NCBI GenBank assembly: GCA_018716405.1
Contig: DVJX01000051.1
Coordinates: 1-32,461, forward strand
Direction: 5' to 3'
Source of the DNA: Candidatus Faecisoma merdavium
GTDB taxonomy: Bacteria > Bacillota_I > Bacilli_A > RF39 > UBA660
Length of the DNA stretch: 32,461 nt
Part shown: piece by piece, positions 8,041 through 18,420 of the stretch
How positions within the stretch are numbered: the first letter of the stretch is position 1
How the letters are laid out: each line of letters starts with the position of its first letter
Made by a program: the position numbers and the translations under genes
Notes under the pieces: generated by a model
Database searches by the model: none
Told to the model about the DNA's origin: nothing
Seen by the model: the letters and a program-made list of their open reading frames with translations, nothing else

Positions 8041-9033
8041 TATTAACATCCAAGCATTTGGTATATATCTTTGGCCAGTATAATTATATCCTCTAGGATC
8101 ATTAATTAAATTTCCATTTATAGTTAAAGTTGAAGAACCTCCACCATCTAGATTAGCAGCATTATAGGCTCCGTATCTTTCAAATATAGAAATCATATCA
8201 GCAATTGATATACCATCACTATTATTAGCACCTCTACCATCTATTACTAAGAATAATACAATACCATCTTTTCTCTGGCCGATAGCTGTTCTATTAGCAT
8301 AACCCCAACCACCATTGCCTGAGACTTTAGTAGATTGACCATTAATTATTAAGAATGGCCCAAAAGTGACAGCGTCTTCCATACCATTTTTTATAGCTTC
8401 TTCAGCACTTTCTGTAGTTAAAACTAATACATTATCTTTGTTAAATCCAATCAATCCACCACCATGTTTATTAACAGCACCAATTGATTTTATTTTTCCG
8501 TTTTCAATAACAGTACCAGTAGGAATTATTTTTTTTTCATTAATTGAGAATCCGCTTGCATTAATTGCAACAACTGCATTCTCATCTTTGCTAAAATCGG
8601 ATAAAATTTGGCCACCTAAATCTACATATTTTGATGTAACTAACTCAATTTTAGAAGCGTCATAAATAGCAACTAAATAGCCACTATAATTTTTTTCATC
8701 AATTTCAATTAATTTATATAAAGCATTTTCGTCACGGTTTAATATTTGTTCTTCATATATAGATTCATAATTATCTTTTAGACTATTATCAAAAATTATG
8801 TCTGAAGCAATAGTGTTTTCATTTAATTCAGATAAAGTATTATCTTTCAAAGCATCTAAAATATTTTTATCTGAATATAGTATATTGGCAAAATATTTAT
8901 GATTTCCTGTTGCTAAAGAAGTTGTCACAAACCAATTTCTAAATTGATGAAATGGTCCATAAATTACAAAAAGAGCTATGATAATAATAATGTCAAATAA
9001 ACCAATTATAATGGTAAGTTTTTTAATTTCCAT
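8035..9033 (-). CDS. Phosphodiester glycosidase (NAGPA domain) family protein, membrane anchored
   Basis: AINASGF, TFGPFLIINGQ, RTAIGQRKDG, NLDGGGSSTL motifs; N-terminal TM. Confidence 0.88.
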   Translation of the reverse strand: MEIKKLTIIIGLFDIIIIIALFVIYGPFHQFRNWFVTTSLATGNHKYFANILYSDKNILDALKDNTLSELNENTIASDIIFDNSLKDNYESIYEEQILNRDENALYKLIEIDEKNYSGYLVAIYDASKIELVTSKYVDLGGQILSDFSKDENAVVAINASGFSINEKKIIPTGTVIENGKIKSIGAVNKHGGGLIGFNKDNVLVLTTESAEEAIKNGMEDAVTFGPFLIINGQSTKVSGNGGWGYANRTAIGQRKDGIVLFLVIDGRGANNSDGISIADMISIFERYGAYNAANLDGGGSSTLTINGNLINDPRGYNYTGQRYIPNAWMLIK

Positions 9034-10333
9034 TTATTTCACCACCTATTATATAAGGATTTAAATAAGTTCCCATTCCTCTTATTGTAACATCATTTTT
9101 GATATATATTGATGGTCTTACATAGTGATAATTAGAAACGGTATCTTCAAATAAATTATTATTTTCATCTATTATTAGGATTCCGGTTTCATTATCGGTC
9201 CTCGATAGAGTAAACGTATTTTCTACATCATATACAAAAGGTTCTGCAATAGATAATAATCCAACATTTAAATTTATACTTGAATCATATGTTGTCGTAT
9301 AATCATAATCACTAATTACGCCATCATAAAATTTCCCACTTACAATTAATTCTTTTTCTTCAAAATTATTATAATAATCATTATTAAGATAGTTTAATAA
9401 ATTTAAATCTGTAGAATTATCATAATTGCTATAATATGTTTCATATACAGATTCTTCACTTACTAGTTTAATTTTATCTATGTCTTTAAAAACAATTCTC
9501 CATAAACTATTGTTTAATTTTATATATTCCCCTATGTATGCATCTTTTAAAGATGTTACTAAATGTTTTTCAATAATGTATGGATTATCACTAGACCCAT
9601 TCCCACTTATTACTTTAGTGTCGCTTTTTAATGTTATAACAGGTCTAACGCCAAAATTTTTATTAGAAAGCGATATTGTACCATCATTTTTAACATATCC
9701 AAGGCTATTATTATTAGAATTATTTACAAGCCAATATTCTGAATTATTGTTTAAATAACTATTCATACCACCAGCTTTTTCATAATCATATAAACTTAAT
9801 AAAGAAACTTTATAATCATTATTTTTTATATTACAACTGATATTTTCAATTTTATCAAAGCAATTATTTGTATTAACCAAATATTCATGATTTAAAGTAT
9901 TATAAAATATACCTGTATATTTTATATTGAAGTCATTTAGCCATTTATTAATATATGAATCATTAAATGAACTTATATTGCCATAATTTAATGAAATAAT
10001 ATTATCATCAGTAATTAATGTTATAGTATTATCTTCATTTACTTTAATAATTCTCCAAGTATAACCCATAAATTTAACATAATTGTTATTTGCTTTATTT
10101 ATAAAACGATATGTATTATTATCATTAATTAAAGTTGGTATTATTTCATATTTATTTCGTCTTTGCTTAATTTGTTCTGCTAATAAATCTGATAATATTG
10201 TATTATCATTATTTATATACTTAAAATATACCAATCTTCCTAAATAATAAATACCTAATACAAAAATAATTATTAAACTGACATAATTAAATATTTTTTG
10301 TTTTTTTTCAAAATTCATTTTTTTAACTCCCAT
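9023..10333 (-). CDS. Membrane-anchored extracellular protein with two copies of a DUF6273-like domain
   Basis: N-terminal TM; repeated 'WRI(I/V)...' to 'VRP.I.LK....I.G.GS..NPYII' units. Confidence 0.55.
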   Translation of the reverse strand: MGVKKMNFEKKQKIFNYVSLIIIFVLGIYYLGRLVYFKYINNDNTILSDLLAEQIKQRRNKYEIIPTLINDNNTYRFINKANNNYVKFMGYTWRIIKVNEDNTITLITDDNIISLNYGNISSFNDSYINKWLNDFNIKYTGIFYNTLNHEYLVNTNNCFDKIENISCNIKNNDYKVSLLSLYDYEKAGGMNSYLNNNSEYWLVNNSNNNSLGYVKNDGTISLSNKNFGVRPVITLKSDTKVISGNGSSDNPYIIEKHLVTSLKDAYIGEYIKLNNSLWRIVFKDIDKIKLVSEESVYETYYSNYDNSTDLNLLNYLNNDYYNNFEEKELIVSGKFYDGVISDYDYTTTYDSSINLNVGLLSIAEPFVYDVENTFTLSRTDNETGILIIDENNNLFEDTVSNYHYVRPSIYIKNDVTIRGMGTYLNPYIIGGEINGN

Positions 10334-10429
10334 TTGTGCGGTAATATTATATCAAATTAATTACAAATAGACAATATTTTATTGTATAGGATTTATTTGT
10401 ATGGTATTATATATAATGTAGGTGGTATA

Positions 10430-13276
10430 ATGTTTGAAAAAGATAAATTAAAAGAAAATACCGTACTTTTTATAGCTTTGATTGGAATAATTTTAATTCT
10501 TACTATAATTGATATTTTTATTAATAATAAAGACAATATTTTTACTTCTTTAACTGATGATAAAATAAATATAAATCAATTAGTAATAAATGAAATAATG
10601 ACATCAAATAAAGGAGCATATGTTGATTTTAATGGTAATGCTTATGATTGGATTGAATTATATAATGGTTATGATGAAGATATTAATTTATTTAATTATA
10701 CATTAAGTGATGAAGAATCAGGAAAAACAAAATGGATATTTCCAAATGTTACCATTAAAAGTAAAGAATATTTAATTGTTTATTTATCCGGAACTAATGA
10801 TGAAGGGTTGTACGCTAATTTTTCGTTGAAAAAAGAAGGTGGAGAATTAGTAACATTAAAAAAGCCTAATGGTAAGGTAGTTGATTCAGTAAAAACGGAA
10901 AGTTTAGAAAAAAATACTACTATGGCAAGAGATAGTGAAGGTAATTGGGTTAAAACAAATGAAATTACTCCTGGATTTGATAATAATAAAGAAGGGAGAA
11001 ACAAATATTTAGAATCTTTAAAAACTACCGAAGATTATTTAATTATTAATGAATTTTTACCAAACAACAAAGGTAATTATAATGTAAATGGTGAATTTTT
11101 ATCTTATATTGAAGTAAAAAATACTGGTAGTGAAACTATAAATTTATATGATTATTTTTTATCAAACGATACTTTAGAACCGTTTTCTTGGAGATTACCA
11201 AATATCGAATTAAAAAGTGGAGAAGTTTATTTGTTTTATACAACAGAACTGGATAATAATAACAATACTGATTTTAAATTAAATAAAAGTTCAGGAACTA
11301 TTATCTTATCTAAAAATAATAAAATAGTTGAACAAGTTGATTATACTAATGTAACTGGTGGTTACGCTTATATAAAAACTAATGGCACTTTTTATGAAGG
11401 AATAAACATAAGCCCTGGTTATGATAATGTTGAACAATTTAATAAGGATTGTAGGAAAAATCCAAATGATTTAGTAATAAATGAAGTTATGTCAAGTAAT
11501 AATACTTATCTACCACAAAATGGAGGTAATTATTATGATTGGATTGAATTATATAATAATAGTGATAAGTCTATTAATTTAAGTGATTATACAATAACTA
11601 CTGATGTTGATAATGTTAATTTGTATAAATTAGAAGATAAAGAATTAAAACCTGGAGAATACTATATTTTAATGGCTTCAGGTAATATAAATAATAGTAA
11701 TAATAGTTATAAACATGCTAATTTTAAAATATCTCCAACGGAAAGTCTATATTTATATAAAGATAAAAAATTAGTAGATTCAGTTTTGATTTCTAGTATT
11801 CCTAAAGAGTATAGTTATGGAAGAAATAATGATAATGGATATTATTATTTTAAAACTCCAACACCTGGTAAAGCTAATAGTTCAGGTATTAGTGAAATAG
11901 CATATACTCCAACTTTTAATACTAAGCCAGGAATATACAATGATATCGATAAATTAACAGTAGAAATAAATGGTTCTGGGACTATATATTATACTTTAGA
12001 TGGAAGTGAACCAACTACTAATTCTAAAGTATATGATAGTCCTCTTGTTTTATCAAAAACAACAGTTGTGCGAGCTATTAATTATGAAGAAGGTAAAAAG
12101 ATAAGTGAAATTGTAACATCCTCTTATATTATCAATGAAAATCACACTTTATCTGTGTTATCAATTGGTATGAATCCTAGTGATTTTAATCGCGTTTTAA
12201 ATGCAGGTGGTTCAAACTTGACATTACCTGCTCATGCAGAGTTATTTGAAAATGATGGTAGTTTTACTATTGATTGTGGATTTAAACTATTTGGAGGAAG
12301 TACAAGATATATAAATAAAAAAAGTTTTTCTTTAAAATTTTCTTCAAAGTATGGTGATTCTTCATTAGAATATAAAGTATTTGATAATAGAGAAGCTACT
12401 AATTATAAATCATTGGTAATTAGAAGTGGTTCACAAGATAGTCAGTTTTCAATGATAAGAGATGAACTTGCAACTTCTATTATGGATGACTATGGAACAG
12501 TCGACGTACAAGCATACAAACCAGTTATTTTATATGTTAATGGTGATTATTGGGGTATATACTATTTAAGAGAAAAAGTAGATGATGATTTTATACAAAA
12601 CCATTATAATGTTGATGGTAGTTATTCTAATATTATAAGAATCGATGGGGAAGTTAAATATGGGACTAGTGATTTTTATAATAATTTATTAAATTTTGTT
12701 AAATATAATGATATTTCTAACACTAATAATTATAATAAAGTAAAAGAAATGTTAGATGTTGAAAATTACATTGATTACTGGATAGGAGAATTATATACAA
12801 CTAATAATGATATTGTTAATCAAAGATACTTTAACAATACATTACTAGATAATGGTAAAATAAAAATGATTTTTTACGATTTTGATTATGCATTTTATAA
12901 TCAAAGATTAAATTATTTAAGTTGGATGATTGATCCTAATGGTATGGGTGAATATCATTTTGATAATACATTATTAATAAAGTTATTGCAAAATAAAGAA
13001 TTTAAACAATTGTTTTTAGAAAGATTGTCATATAACATGAATAATGTTTGGACGGATAGCAATGTCTTAAATAGATTTAATGAATTAAAAAAAATAATTG
13101 AAGTAGAAATGCCTCGTAATCAAGAAAGATGGGGATATACGATGGATACATGGTATAGTGAACTTGATAAGTTAGAAAAATATATAAAGGATAGAAGAGA
13201 ATATATGTTAAATAGTATTAAATGGTATTTTGGATTATCGAGTAAGGAGATGGAAAAATATTTTGAAGATGTATAG
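10430..13276 (+). CDS. CotH kinase family protein with lamin-tail-domain repeats and a chitobiase/FN3-like domain
   Basis: Three LVINE(I/V/F)M..N...YDWIELYN LTD units; GTIYYTLDGSEPT; CotH motifs KKSFSLKF, LVIRSGSQDSQFSMIRDE, YLREKVDDDF, FYDFDYAF. ATG at 10430 preceded by AGGTGG. Confidence 0.9.
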   Translation: MFEKDKLKENTVLFIALIGIILILTIIDIFINNKDNIFTSLTDDKININQLVINEIMTSNKGAYVDFNGNAYDWIELYNGYDEDINLFNYTLSDEESGKTKWIFPNVTIKSKEYLIVYLSGTNDEGLYANFSLKKEGGELVTLKKPNGKVVDSVKTESLEKNTTMARDSEGNWVKTNEITPGFDNNKEGRNKYLESLKTTEDYLIINEFLPNNKGNYNVNGEFLSYIEVKNTGSETINLYDYFLSNDTLEPFSWRLPNIELKSGEVYLFYTTELDNNNNTDFKLNKSSGTIILSKNNKIVEQVDYTNVTGGYAYIKTNGTFYEGINISPGYDNVEQFNKDCRKNPNDLVINEVMSSNNTYLPQNGGNYYDWIELYNNSDKSINLSDYTITTDVDNVNLYKLEDKELKPGEYYILMASGNINNSNNSYKHANFKISPTESLYLYKDKKLVDSVLISSIPKEYSYGRNNDNGYYYFKTPTPGKANSSGISEIAYTPTFNTKPGIYNDIDKLTVEINGSGTIYYTLDGSEPTTNSKVYDSPLVLSKTTVVRAINYEEGKKISEIVTSSYIINENHTLSVLSIGMNPSDFNRVLNAGGSNLTLPAHAELFENDGSFTIDCGFKLFGGSTRYINKKSFSLKFSSKYGDSSLEYKVFDNREATNYKSLVIRSGSQDSQFSMIRDELATSIMDDYGTVDVQAYKPVILYVNGDYWGIYYLREKVDDDFIQNHYNVDGSYSNIIRIDGEVKYGTSDFYNNLLNFVKYNDISNTNNYNKVKEMLDVENYIDYWIGELYTTNNDIVNQRYFNNTLLDNGKIKMIFYDFDYAFYNQRLNYLSWMIDPNGMGEYHFDNTLLIKLLQNKEFKQLFLERLSYNMNNVWTDSNVLNRFNELKKIIEVEMPRNQERWGYTMDTWYSELDKLEKYIKDRREYMLNSIKWYFGLSSKEMEKYFEDV

Positions 13277-13937
13277 ACACGAATTAAAATTTATAATAAA
13301 TAAGGCATATTCTGAAATGTTAAAAAATCAACTTGCTTTAATTATGGATGTCGATGAAAATTCCATTGATAATACTTATTTTATTAGAAGTTTATATTTT
13401 GATGATATAAATAATAGTGCTTATTATGAAAAAGTTGATGGTGTAGAAAAAAGAAAAAAATATCGTATTCGCATTTATAATTTAGACGATTCGTTTATTA
13501 GATTAGAAAGAAAAGATAAAGATAGAGATTTAACTCATAAAGAACAAACTAGAATAACAAAAGAAATATATACTAAAATAATTAATAATGATTTAGATGA
13601 TATAGATTTATCTGATAATTTAGTAAAAGAATTTATAACATATATAAAAACTAAAGGTTTAAAGCCAGCTGTAATAGTTGATTATAACAGGTTAGCTTAT
13701 ACTTATCCATTGTTTGATACAAGAATAACTTTTGATGAAAATATTAAATCGGGTAGATTTAATTATGATTTATTTGGTGAATGTCAGACTTACAACGTAT
13801 TAGAAGATGAAGTGGTATTAGAAGTTAAATTTAATGAAATGTTACCTAGTCATATTGCTAGAGTTATTATGAATATACCAAGTGTAAGGCAAGCAATATC
13901 TAAATATGCATTATGTTTTGAAAAGAAGGAGATTTAA
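13269..13937 (+). CDS. Polyphosphate polymerase (VTC) domain protein
   Basis: MYRHELKFII, KKYRIRIYN, IRLERK, PAVIVDYNRLAY, VLEVKFNE motifs; likely start at ATG 13269. Confidence 0.9.
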   Translation: MYRHELKFIINKAYSEMLKNQLALIMDVDENSIDNTYFIRSLYFDDINNSAYYEKVDGVEKRKKYRIRIYNLDDSFIRLERKDKDRDLTHKEQTRITKEIYTKIINNDLDDIDLSDNLVKEFITYIKTKGLKPAVIVDYNRLAYTYPLFDTRITFDENIKSGRFNYDLFGECQTYNVLEDEVVLEVKFNEMLPSHIARVIMNIPSVRQAISKYALCFEKKEI

Positions 13938-13939
13938 TT

Positions 13940-14587
13940 ATGGGATTTTTAGATTTTATTAAAAAAGGAGTAGTTGAAGAATTTACTGGAACAATTTCAA
14001 CTGGAGATTTATTTTTATCTTTAATTATTGCTTTTGTATGTGCAATATTTATAACTTATATTTACAAGAAAACTTATACTGGAGTTTCTTATACAAAATC
14101 ATTTGTATTATCAATTATATTGTTATCTATGGTAACATCGCTAGTAATTAGAACAATCAATTCTAATTTAGCGTTATCATTAGGTATGGTTGGTGCTTTA
14201 TCTATCGTTCGTTTTAGAACAGCAGTAAAAGATCCTGTTGATACAATTTTTATGTTTTGGGCAATTGCTGTAGGTATTATGTCAGGAGCAGGGCTTTATT
14301 TAATTACAATAATTGCTTGTGCATTATTAGGTTTATTTTATCTAATAAGTTATTTTAAAATATTTAAACCAATTGAAAAATATTTATTGGTTGTGAACAC
14401 TGATAAAGAAAATGCATTAGAAGTATCTAAGATGTTTGCTAATAAAAATTGTACTTTAAAAACAGAATCTATAAAAAAAGATAAAGTAGAATTAACTTAT
14501 GAAATAATTGGTAAAGAATTTGCTAATGAAATATTAAAATTAAAAGATGATAAATTACAAAGTATTCATATGATTAGTATAGATTAA
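13940..14587 (+). CDS. DUF4956 family membrane protein
   Basis: TM segments, LALSLGMVGALSIVRFRTAVKDPVDTIFMFWAIAVGI signature. Confidence 0.88.
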   Translation: MGFLDFIKKGVVEEFTGTISTGDLFLSLIIAFVCAIFITYIYKKTYTGVSYTKSFVLSIILLSMVTSLVIRTINSNLALSLGMVGALSIVRFRTAVKDPVDTIFMFWAIAVGIMSGAGLYLITIIACALLGLFYLISYFKIFKPIEKYLLVVNTDKENALEVSKMFANKNCTLKTESIKKDKVELTYEIIGKEFANEILKLKDDKLQSIHMISID

Positions 14588-14642
14588 CAAATTGTTTAAA
14601 ATTAAAAAAAGAAAGAAGGTGTAGTCTTTTACTGGCGATAAT

Positions 14643-15344
14643 ATGGCATATATAGAGGTTAAAAATATTAATAAAACATATAAAATGGGTGAAGTTTCTA
14701 TTAAAGCTATCGAAAACGTTTCTTTTGAAATAAAAAAAGGAGAATTAGTAGTTATTTTAGGTCCTTCAGGTGCAGGAAAAACAACAGTTTTAAATATTTT
14801 AGGTGGTATGGATACAACTGATAGTGGCAGTATTGTAATAGATAAAGAAGATATTGCTAAATTTAATAAAAAACAATTAACTAATTATCGAAGATATGAT
14901 ATTGGTTTTGTCTTTCAATTTTATAATTTGGTTGGAAATCTAACTGCATTAGAAAATGTTTCTTTAGCGAGCCAAATTTGTAAGAATCCAAAAGATAGTG
15001 AAGAAACATTAAAAAGTGTTGGGTTAATAGATAGAATCAATCATTTTCCTGCTCAATTATCAGGTGGAGAACAACAAAGGGTTAGTATAGCTCGTGCTTT
15101 AGCTAAAAATCCAAAATTATTATTATGTGACGAACCAACTGGTGCATTAGATTCTAAAACAGGAAAATTAATATTAGATTTACTACAAAAAACTTGTCAT
15201 GATTCTAATATGACAACTATTATAATAACTCACAATGCAATAATAGCTGATATTGCTGATAAAGTAATTAAAATAAAAAATGGTACTGTACAAGATATTA
15301 TTATTAATGAAAATCCAAAACTAGTTGAGGAGATTGATTGGTAA
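14643..15344 (+). CDS. ABC transporter ATP-binding protein (MacB/LolD type)
   Basis: Walker A GPSGAGKTT, signature LSGGEQQR, Walker B LLLCDEPTGALD. Confidence 0.93.
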   Translation: MAYIEVKNINKTYKMGEVSIKAIENVSFEIKKGELVVILGPSGAGKTTVLNILGGMDTTDSGSIVIDKEDIAKFNKKQLTNYRRYDIGFVFQFYNLVGNLTALENVSLASQICKNPKDSEETLKSVGLIDRINHFPAQLSGGEQQRVSIARALAKNPKLLLCDEPTGALDSKTGKLILDLLQKTCHDSNMTTIIITHNAIIADIADKVIKIKNGTVQDIIINENPKLVEEIDW

Positions 15345-18300
15345 TGATTTATAAAAATAGTTTTAGAAAAATAAAAAAATCTTTAGGAAGATTTTTATCT
15401 TTAATCTTTATAGTTATGTTAGGTAGTGCTTTTTTCTCTGGTATTAGGGAATCAGCTACTGATATGATAAAAACGATGGATGAATATTATGATGAAACAT
15501 CTTTAATGGATTATAAAATAGTAAGTACTATGGGATTAACTGAAGGTGACGTAGATTCAATTAAAGAAATTTCATCTGATTTAATTGTTGTTCCATCTTA
15601 TTCATTTGATATTTTATTAAATGGCGATGTAACAAGAGTTCATGCTATTACGGAAGTAAATAAAGTCAATTTAGTAAGTGGAAAAATGCCCAATAGTGAT
15701 GAATGTTTAGTAGAAGATGGAACTTATCAAATAGGGGATAAAATAACTATAGAAAGTGATAATCTAAAAGTTAAGGAATACATTGTATCAGGTACAATTA
15801 CTAGTTCATTATATACTTATAAATCAAAGGGTATTTCTACTATTGGTGATGGTAAATTAGATACATATATTTATATACCAATTGATAACTTTGATATTGA
15901 ATATTATACTGAAATATATATAATTGATAAAAATAGTATAGATAAGACTTCATATTTAGATGATTATAAAGAAGTTATTAGTGTCTTAGATAGTAAATTA
16001 AAAGAATTAAAACCAATTAGAGAAACGATAAGATATGAAGAAATATTAAAAGAAGTAATGGAAGTTATTAATGAAGCAGAAGAAAAATTATTAAATGAAA
16101 AAGAAACTAATGGAAAAAAATTAGAAGATGCTAAAAAAGAATTAGATGAAAATAAGGAGAAATTAGATAATTCTTATAAAGAATGGGAAGATGGTAAAGA
16201 TAAATTATACGAAACAAATAAAGAAATGGAAAGAACATTTAATGATGCCAATGCTAAATTAGAAGATGCTAAAAAAGAATATAATGATGCTTTAGAAAAA
16301 TATCATATAAAAGAAAGTGAATTAGAATCTAATTTAAATTTATTAAACGAACAAATAAATAATTTAAATAAAATATTAGATACTTTAGATCCAAGTAGTG
16401 AAGAATATATAAATTATAGTAATCAATTAAAATTACTAAAAGAAAATAAAGAAAATATAGAGTTGTTAATAAATACAAAAAATGAATTAGATAAACAAGA
16501 AAAAGAATTAAATAATAACATTGATTTATGGAATGAAGAATTTGAAAAACAAGTAAATATTTTAAATGAAAACTATGAAAAAATAGAAATTGCTCAAAAA
16601 GAATTAGAAGATGGTTATAATGAGTATGAAGAAAATTATAACAAATATACTTTAGAAATAACTAAAGCAGAAAATGAAATAAATGATGCTAAAGAAGAAT
16701 TAAATAATATTGAGAAACCTAAATGGTATTTAATGTCAAGAGAAGATAATACCGGATACACTAATTTTTATGAAAGTGCTGTTAAAATAGATTCAATTGC
16801 AGCTGTTTTTCCAATATTCTTTATGTTGGTAGTATTTTTAATGAGTTTAAATACAATGACAAGAATGATTGAGGAAGAAAGAGGTGAAATAGGTACATAT
16901 GTATCTTTAGGAATTAGTAAAATAAAAATAGTATCAAGTTATTTATTTTATGTTTTAATAGCTACATCTATTGGATTATCTATTGGTCTTTCTATTGGAT
17001 ATGCTTATGTTCCTCATGTTTTATATAGTATTTATCACGCTAATTTTGTAATACCGCAATTAAAAACTTATGCTGAAGTAATACCATGTGTTTCGATTAT
17101 TTTGGTAACAATGTCTTTAATGGTAATAGTTACTTTAGTAACTGTTTTAAAAGATTTTAAATATGTCCCTGCAACATTACTAAGGCCAGAACCACCTAAA
17201 AATGGTAAAAAAGTATTATTAGAAAAAATTAAATTTATTTGGAACAAATTATCATTTACTTGGAAAGTAACTTTTAGAAATTTATTTAGATATAAAAAAA
17301 GAATTATTATGACCATTTTAGGCATTTCTGGATGTACTGCGTTATTATTAACTGGATTTGGTATAAGAGATAGTGTAAGTTCATTAGTAAGTATTCAATA
17401 TGATAAAATACATGTTTATGATACTATGCTTATATTAAATGATGAACAAAAAACTATTAATGAAGAAATTAACAATGCTTTAAATGATAATAATATAAAT
17501 AATTTATTATATGCACATATGGAAAATTATACTTTTAATGCTGATAATAAAAATATTGATACTTATTTATTAGCTTTTGATGATTTATCTTTAGTAGATA
17601 ATTATATCAAAATAAATGATTTAAATGGTAATAAGATAGAACTATCTGATAATGGTGTCATCATAACTTCTAAAATGGCAGAATTATTGGATGCTGAAGT
17701 AGGTAAATCAATTAGTATTAGAAATAGTGAGAATGAACTATTTGTTTTAAAAGTAGAAGGTATATGTGAAAACTATGTTAATAGTTATATTTATATGAGT
17801 AGTAATTACTATAATAAAATATTTAATGAAATATCTTATAATACTATTATTACTAATGTAGATGAATCTTTAGCTACAACTTTAATGGATACTGGATACT
17901 TTAGTAATATTCAATTTACAACCGATAGCTTAGATGTATTTAATGATATTATAAGTGGTATGAATAATATTGTTTATTTGATTATTATTTCATCTAGCTT
18001 ACTTACAATAATAGTTTTATACAACTTAACAACAATTAATATAAACGAAAGAAAAAGAGAAATTGCGACTTTAAAAGTATTAGGTTTTAAAGATAACGAA
18101 GTATCAACTTATGTTTATAGAGAAACAATTATATTAACTTCTATTGGTATAATAATCGGTTTATTTTTAGGAATAACATTAAATCATTTTGTACTTACTA
18201 TAGCAGAGACAGACGAAATATTATTCATTAAAAATATTAATATATTAAGTTATGTTTATACATTCTTGATTATGATTTTCTTTACTGTTTTAGTTCAAAT

Positions 18301-18361
18301 AGTAACACATTTTTCGCTTAAAAAAATAGATATGATTGAATCATTAAAATCAGTAGAATAA
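15338..18361 (+). CDS. FtsX-like ABC transporter permease with long coiled-coil extracellular region
   Basis: Two FtsX-like TM modules (MSLNTMTRMIEEERGEIGTYVSLGIS; NINERKREIATLKVLGF) separated from the first TM by about 250 E/K/N-rich residues. Confidence 0.88.
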   Translation: MVMIYKNSFRKIKKSLGRFLSLIFIVMLGSAFFSGIRESATDMIKTMDEYYDETSLMDYKIVSTMGLTEGDVDSIKEISSDLIVVPSYSFDILLNGDVTRVHAITEVNKVNLVSGKMPNSDECLVEDGTYQIGDKITIESDNLKVKEYIVSGTITSSLYTYKSKGISTIGDGKLDTYIYIPIDNFDIEYYTEIYIIDKNSIDKTSYLDDYKEVISVLDSKLKELKPIRETIRYEEILKEVMEVINEAEEKLLNEKETNGKKLEDAKKELDENKEKLDNSYKEWEDGKDKLYETNKEMERTFNDANAKLEDAKKEYNDALEKYHIKESELESNLNLLNEQINNLNKILDTLDPSSEEYINYSNQLKLLKENKENIELLINTKNELDKQEKELNNNIDLWNEEFEKQVNILNENYEKIEIAQKELEDGYNEYEENYNKYTLEITKAENEINDAKEELNNIEKPKWYLMSREDNTGYTNFYESAVKIDSIAAVFPIFFMLVVFLMSLNTMTRMIEEERGEIGTYVSLGISKIKIVSSYLFYVLIATSIGLSIGLSIGYAYVPHVLYSIYHANFVIPQLKTYAEVIPCVSIILVTMSLMVIVTLVTVLKDFKYVPATLLRPEPPKNGKKVLLEKIKFIWNKLSFTWKVTFRNLFRYKKRIIMTILGISGCTALLLTGFGIRDSVSSLVSIQYDKIHVYDTMLILNDEQKTINEEINNALNDNNINNLLYAHMENYTFNADNKNIDTYLLAFDDLSLVDNYIKINDLNGNKIELSDNGVIITSKMAELLDAEVGKSISIRNSENELFVLKVEGICENYVNSYIYMSSNYYNKIFNEISYNTIITNVDESLATTLMDTGYFSNIQFTTDSLDVFNDIISGMNNIVYLIIISSSLLTIIVLYNLTTININERKREIATLKVLGFKDNEVSTYVYRETIILTSIGIIIGLFLGITLNHFVLTIAETDEILFIKNINILSYVYTFLIMIFFTVLVQIVTHFSLKKIDMIESLKSVE

Positions 18362-18384
18362 GAAGATTATTTCTTCTTTTTTGT
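18362..18384 (+). terminator. Rho-independent terminator after ABC operon
   Basis: AGAAGATTATTTCTTCTTTTTT. Confidence 0.55.
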
Positions 18385-18420
18385 GGTATAATTTTTATGG
18401 GTATAATTAGAATATTATAA

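Noticed and set aside
8366-8665. Plus-strand ORF antisense to the phosphodiester glycosidase
   Set aside because: Shadow ORF over a well-supported gene.
9480-9758. Plus-strand ORF antisense to the DUF6273-like protein
   Set aside because: No independent support; opposite gene has repeated conserved domains.
10780-11004. Antisense ORF in the CotH gene
   Set aside because: Shadow ORF.
17068-17325. Antisense ORF in the FtsX-like permease
   Set aside because: Shadow ORF.
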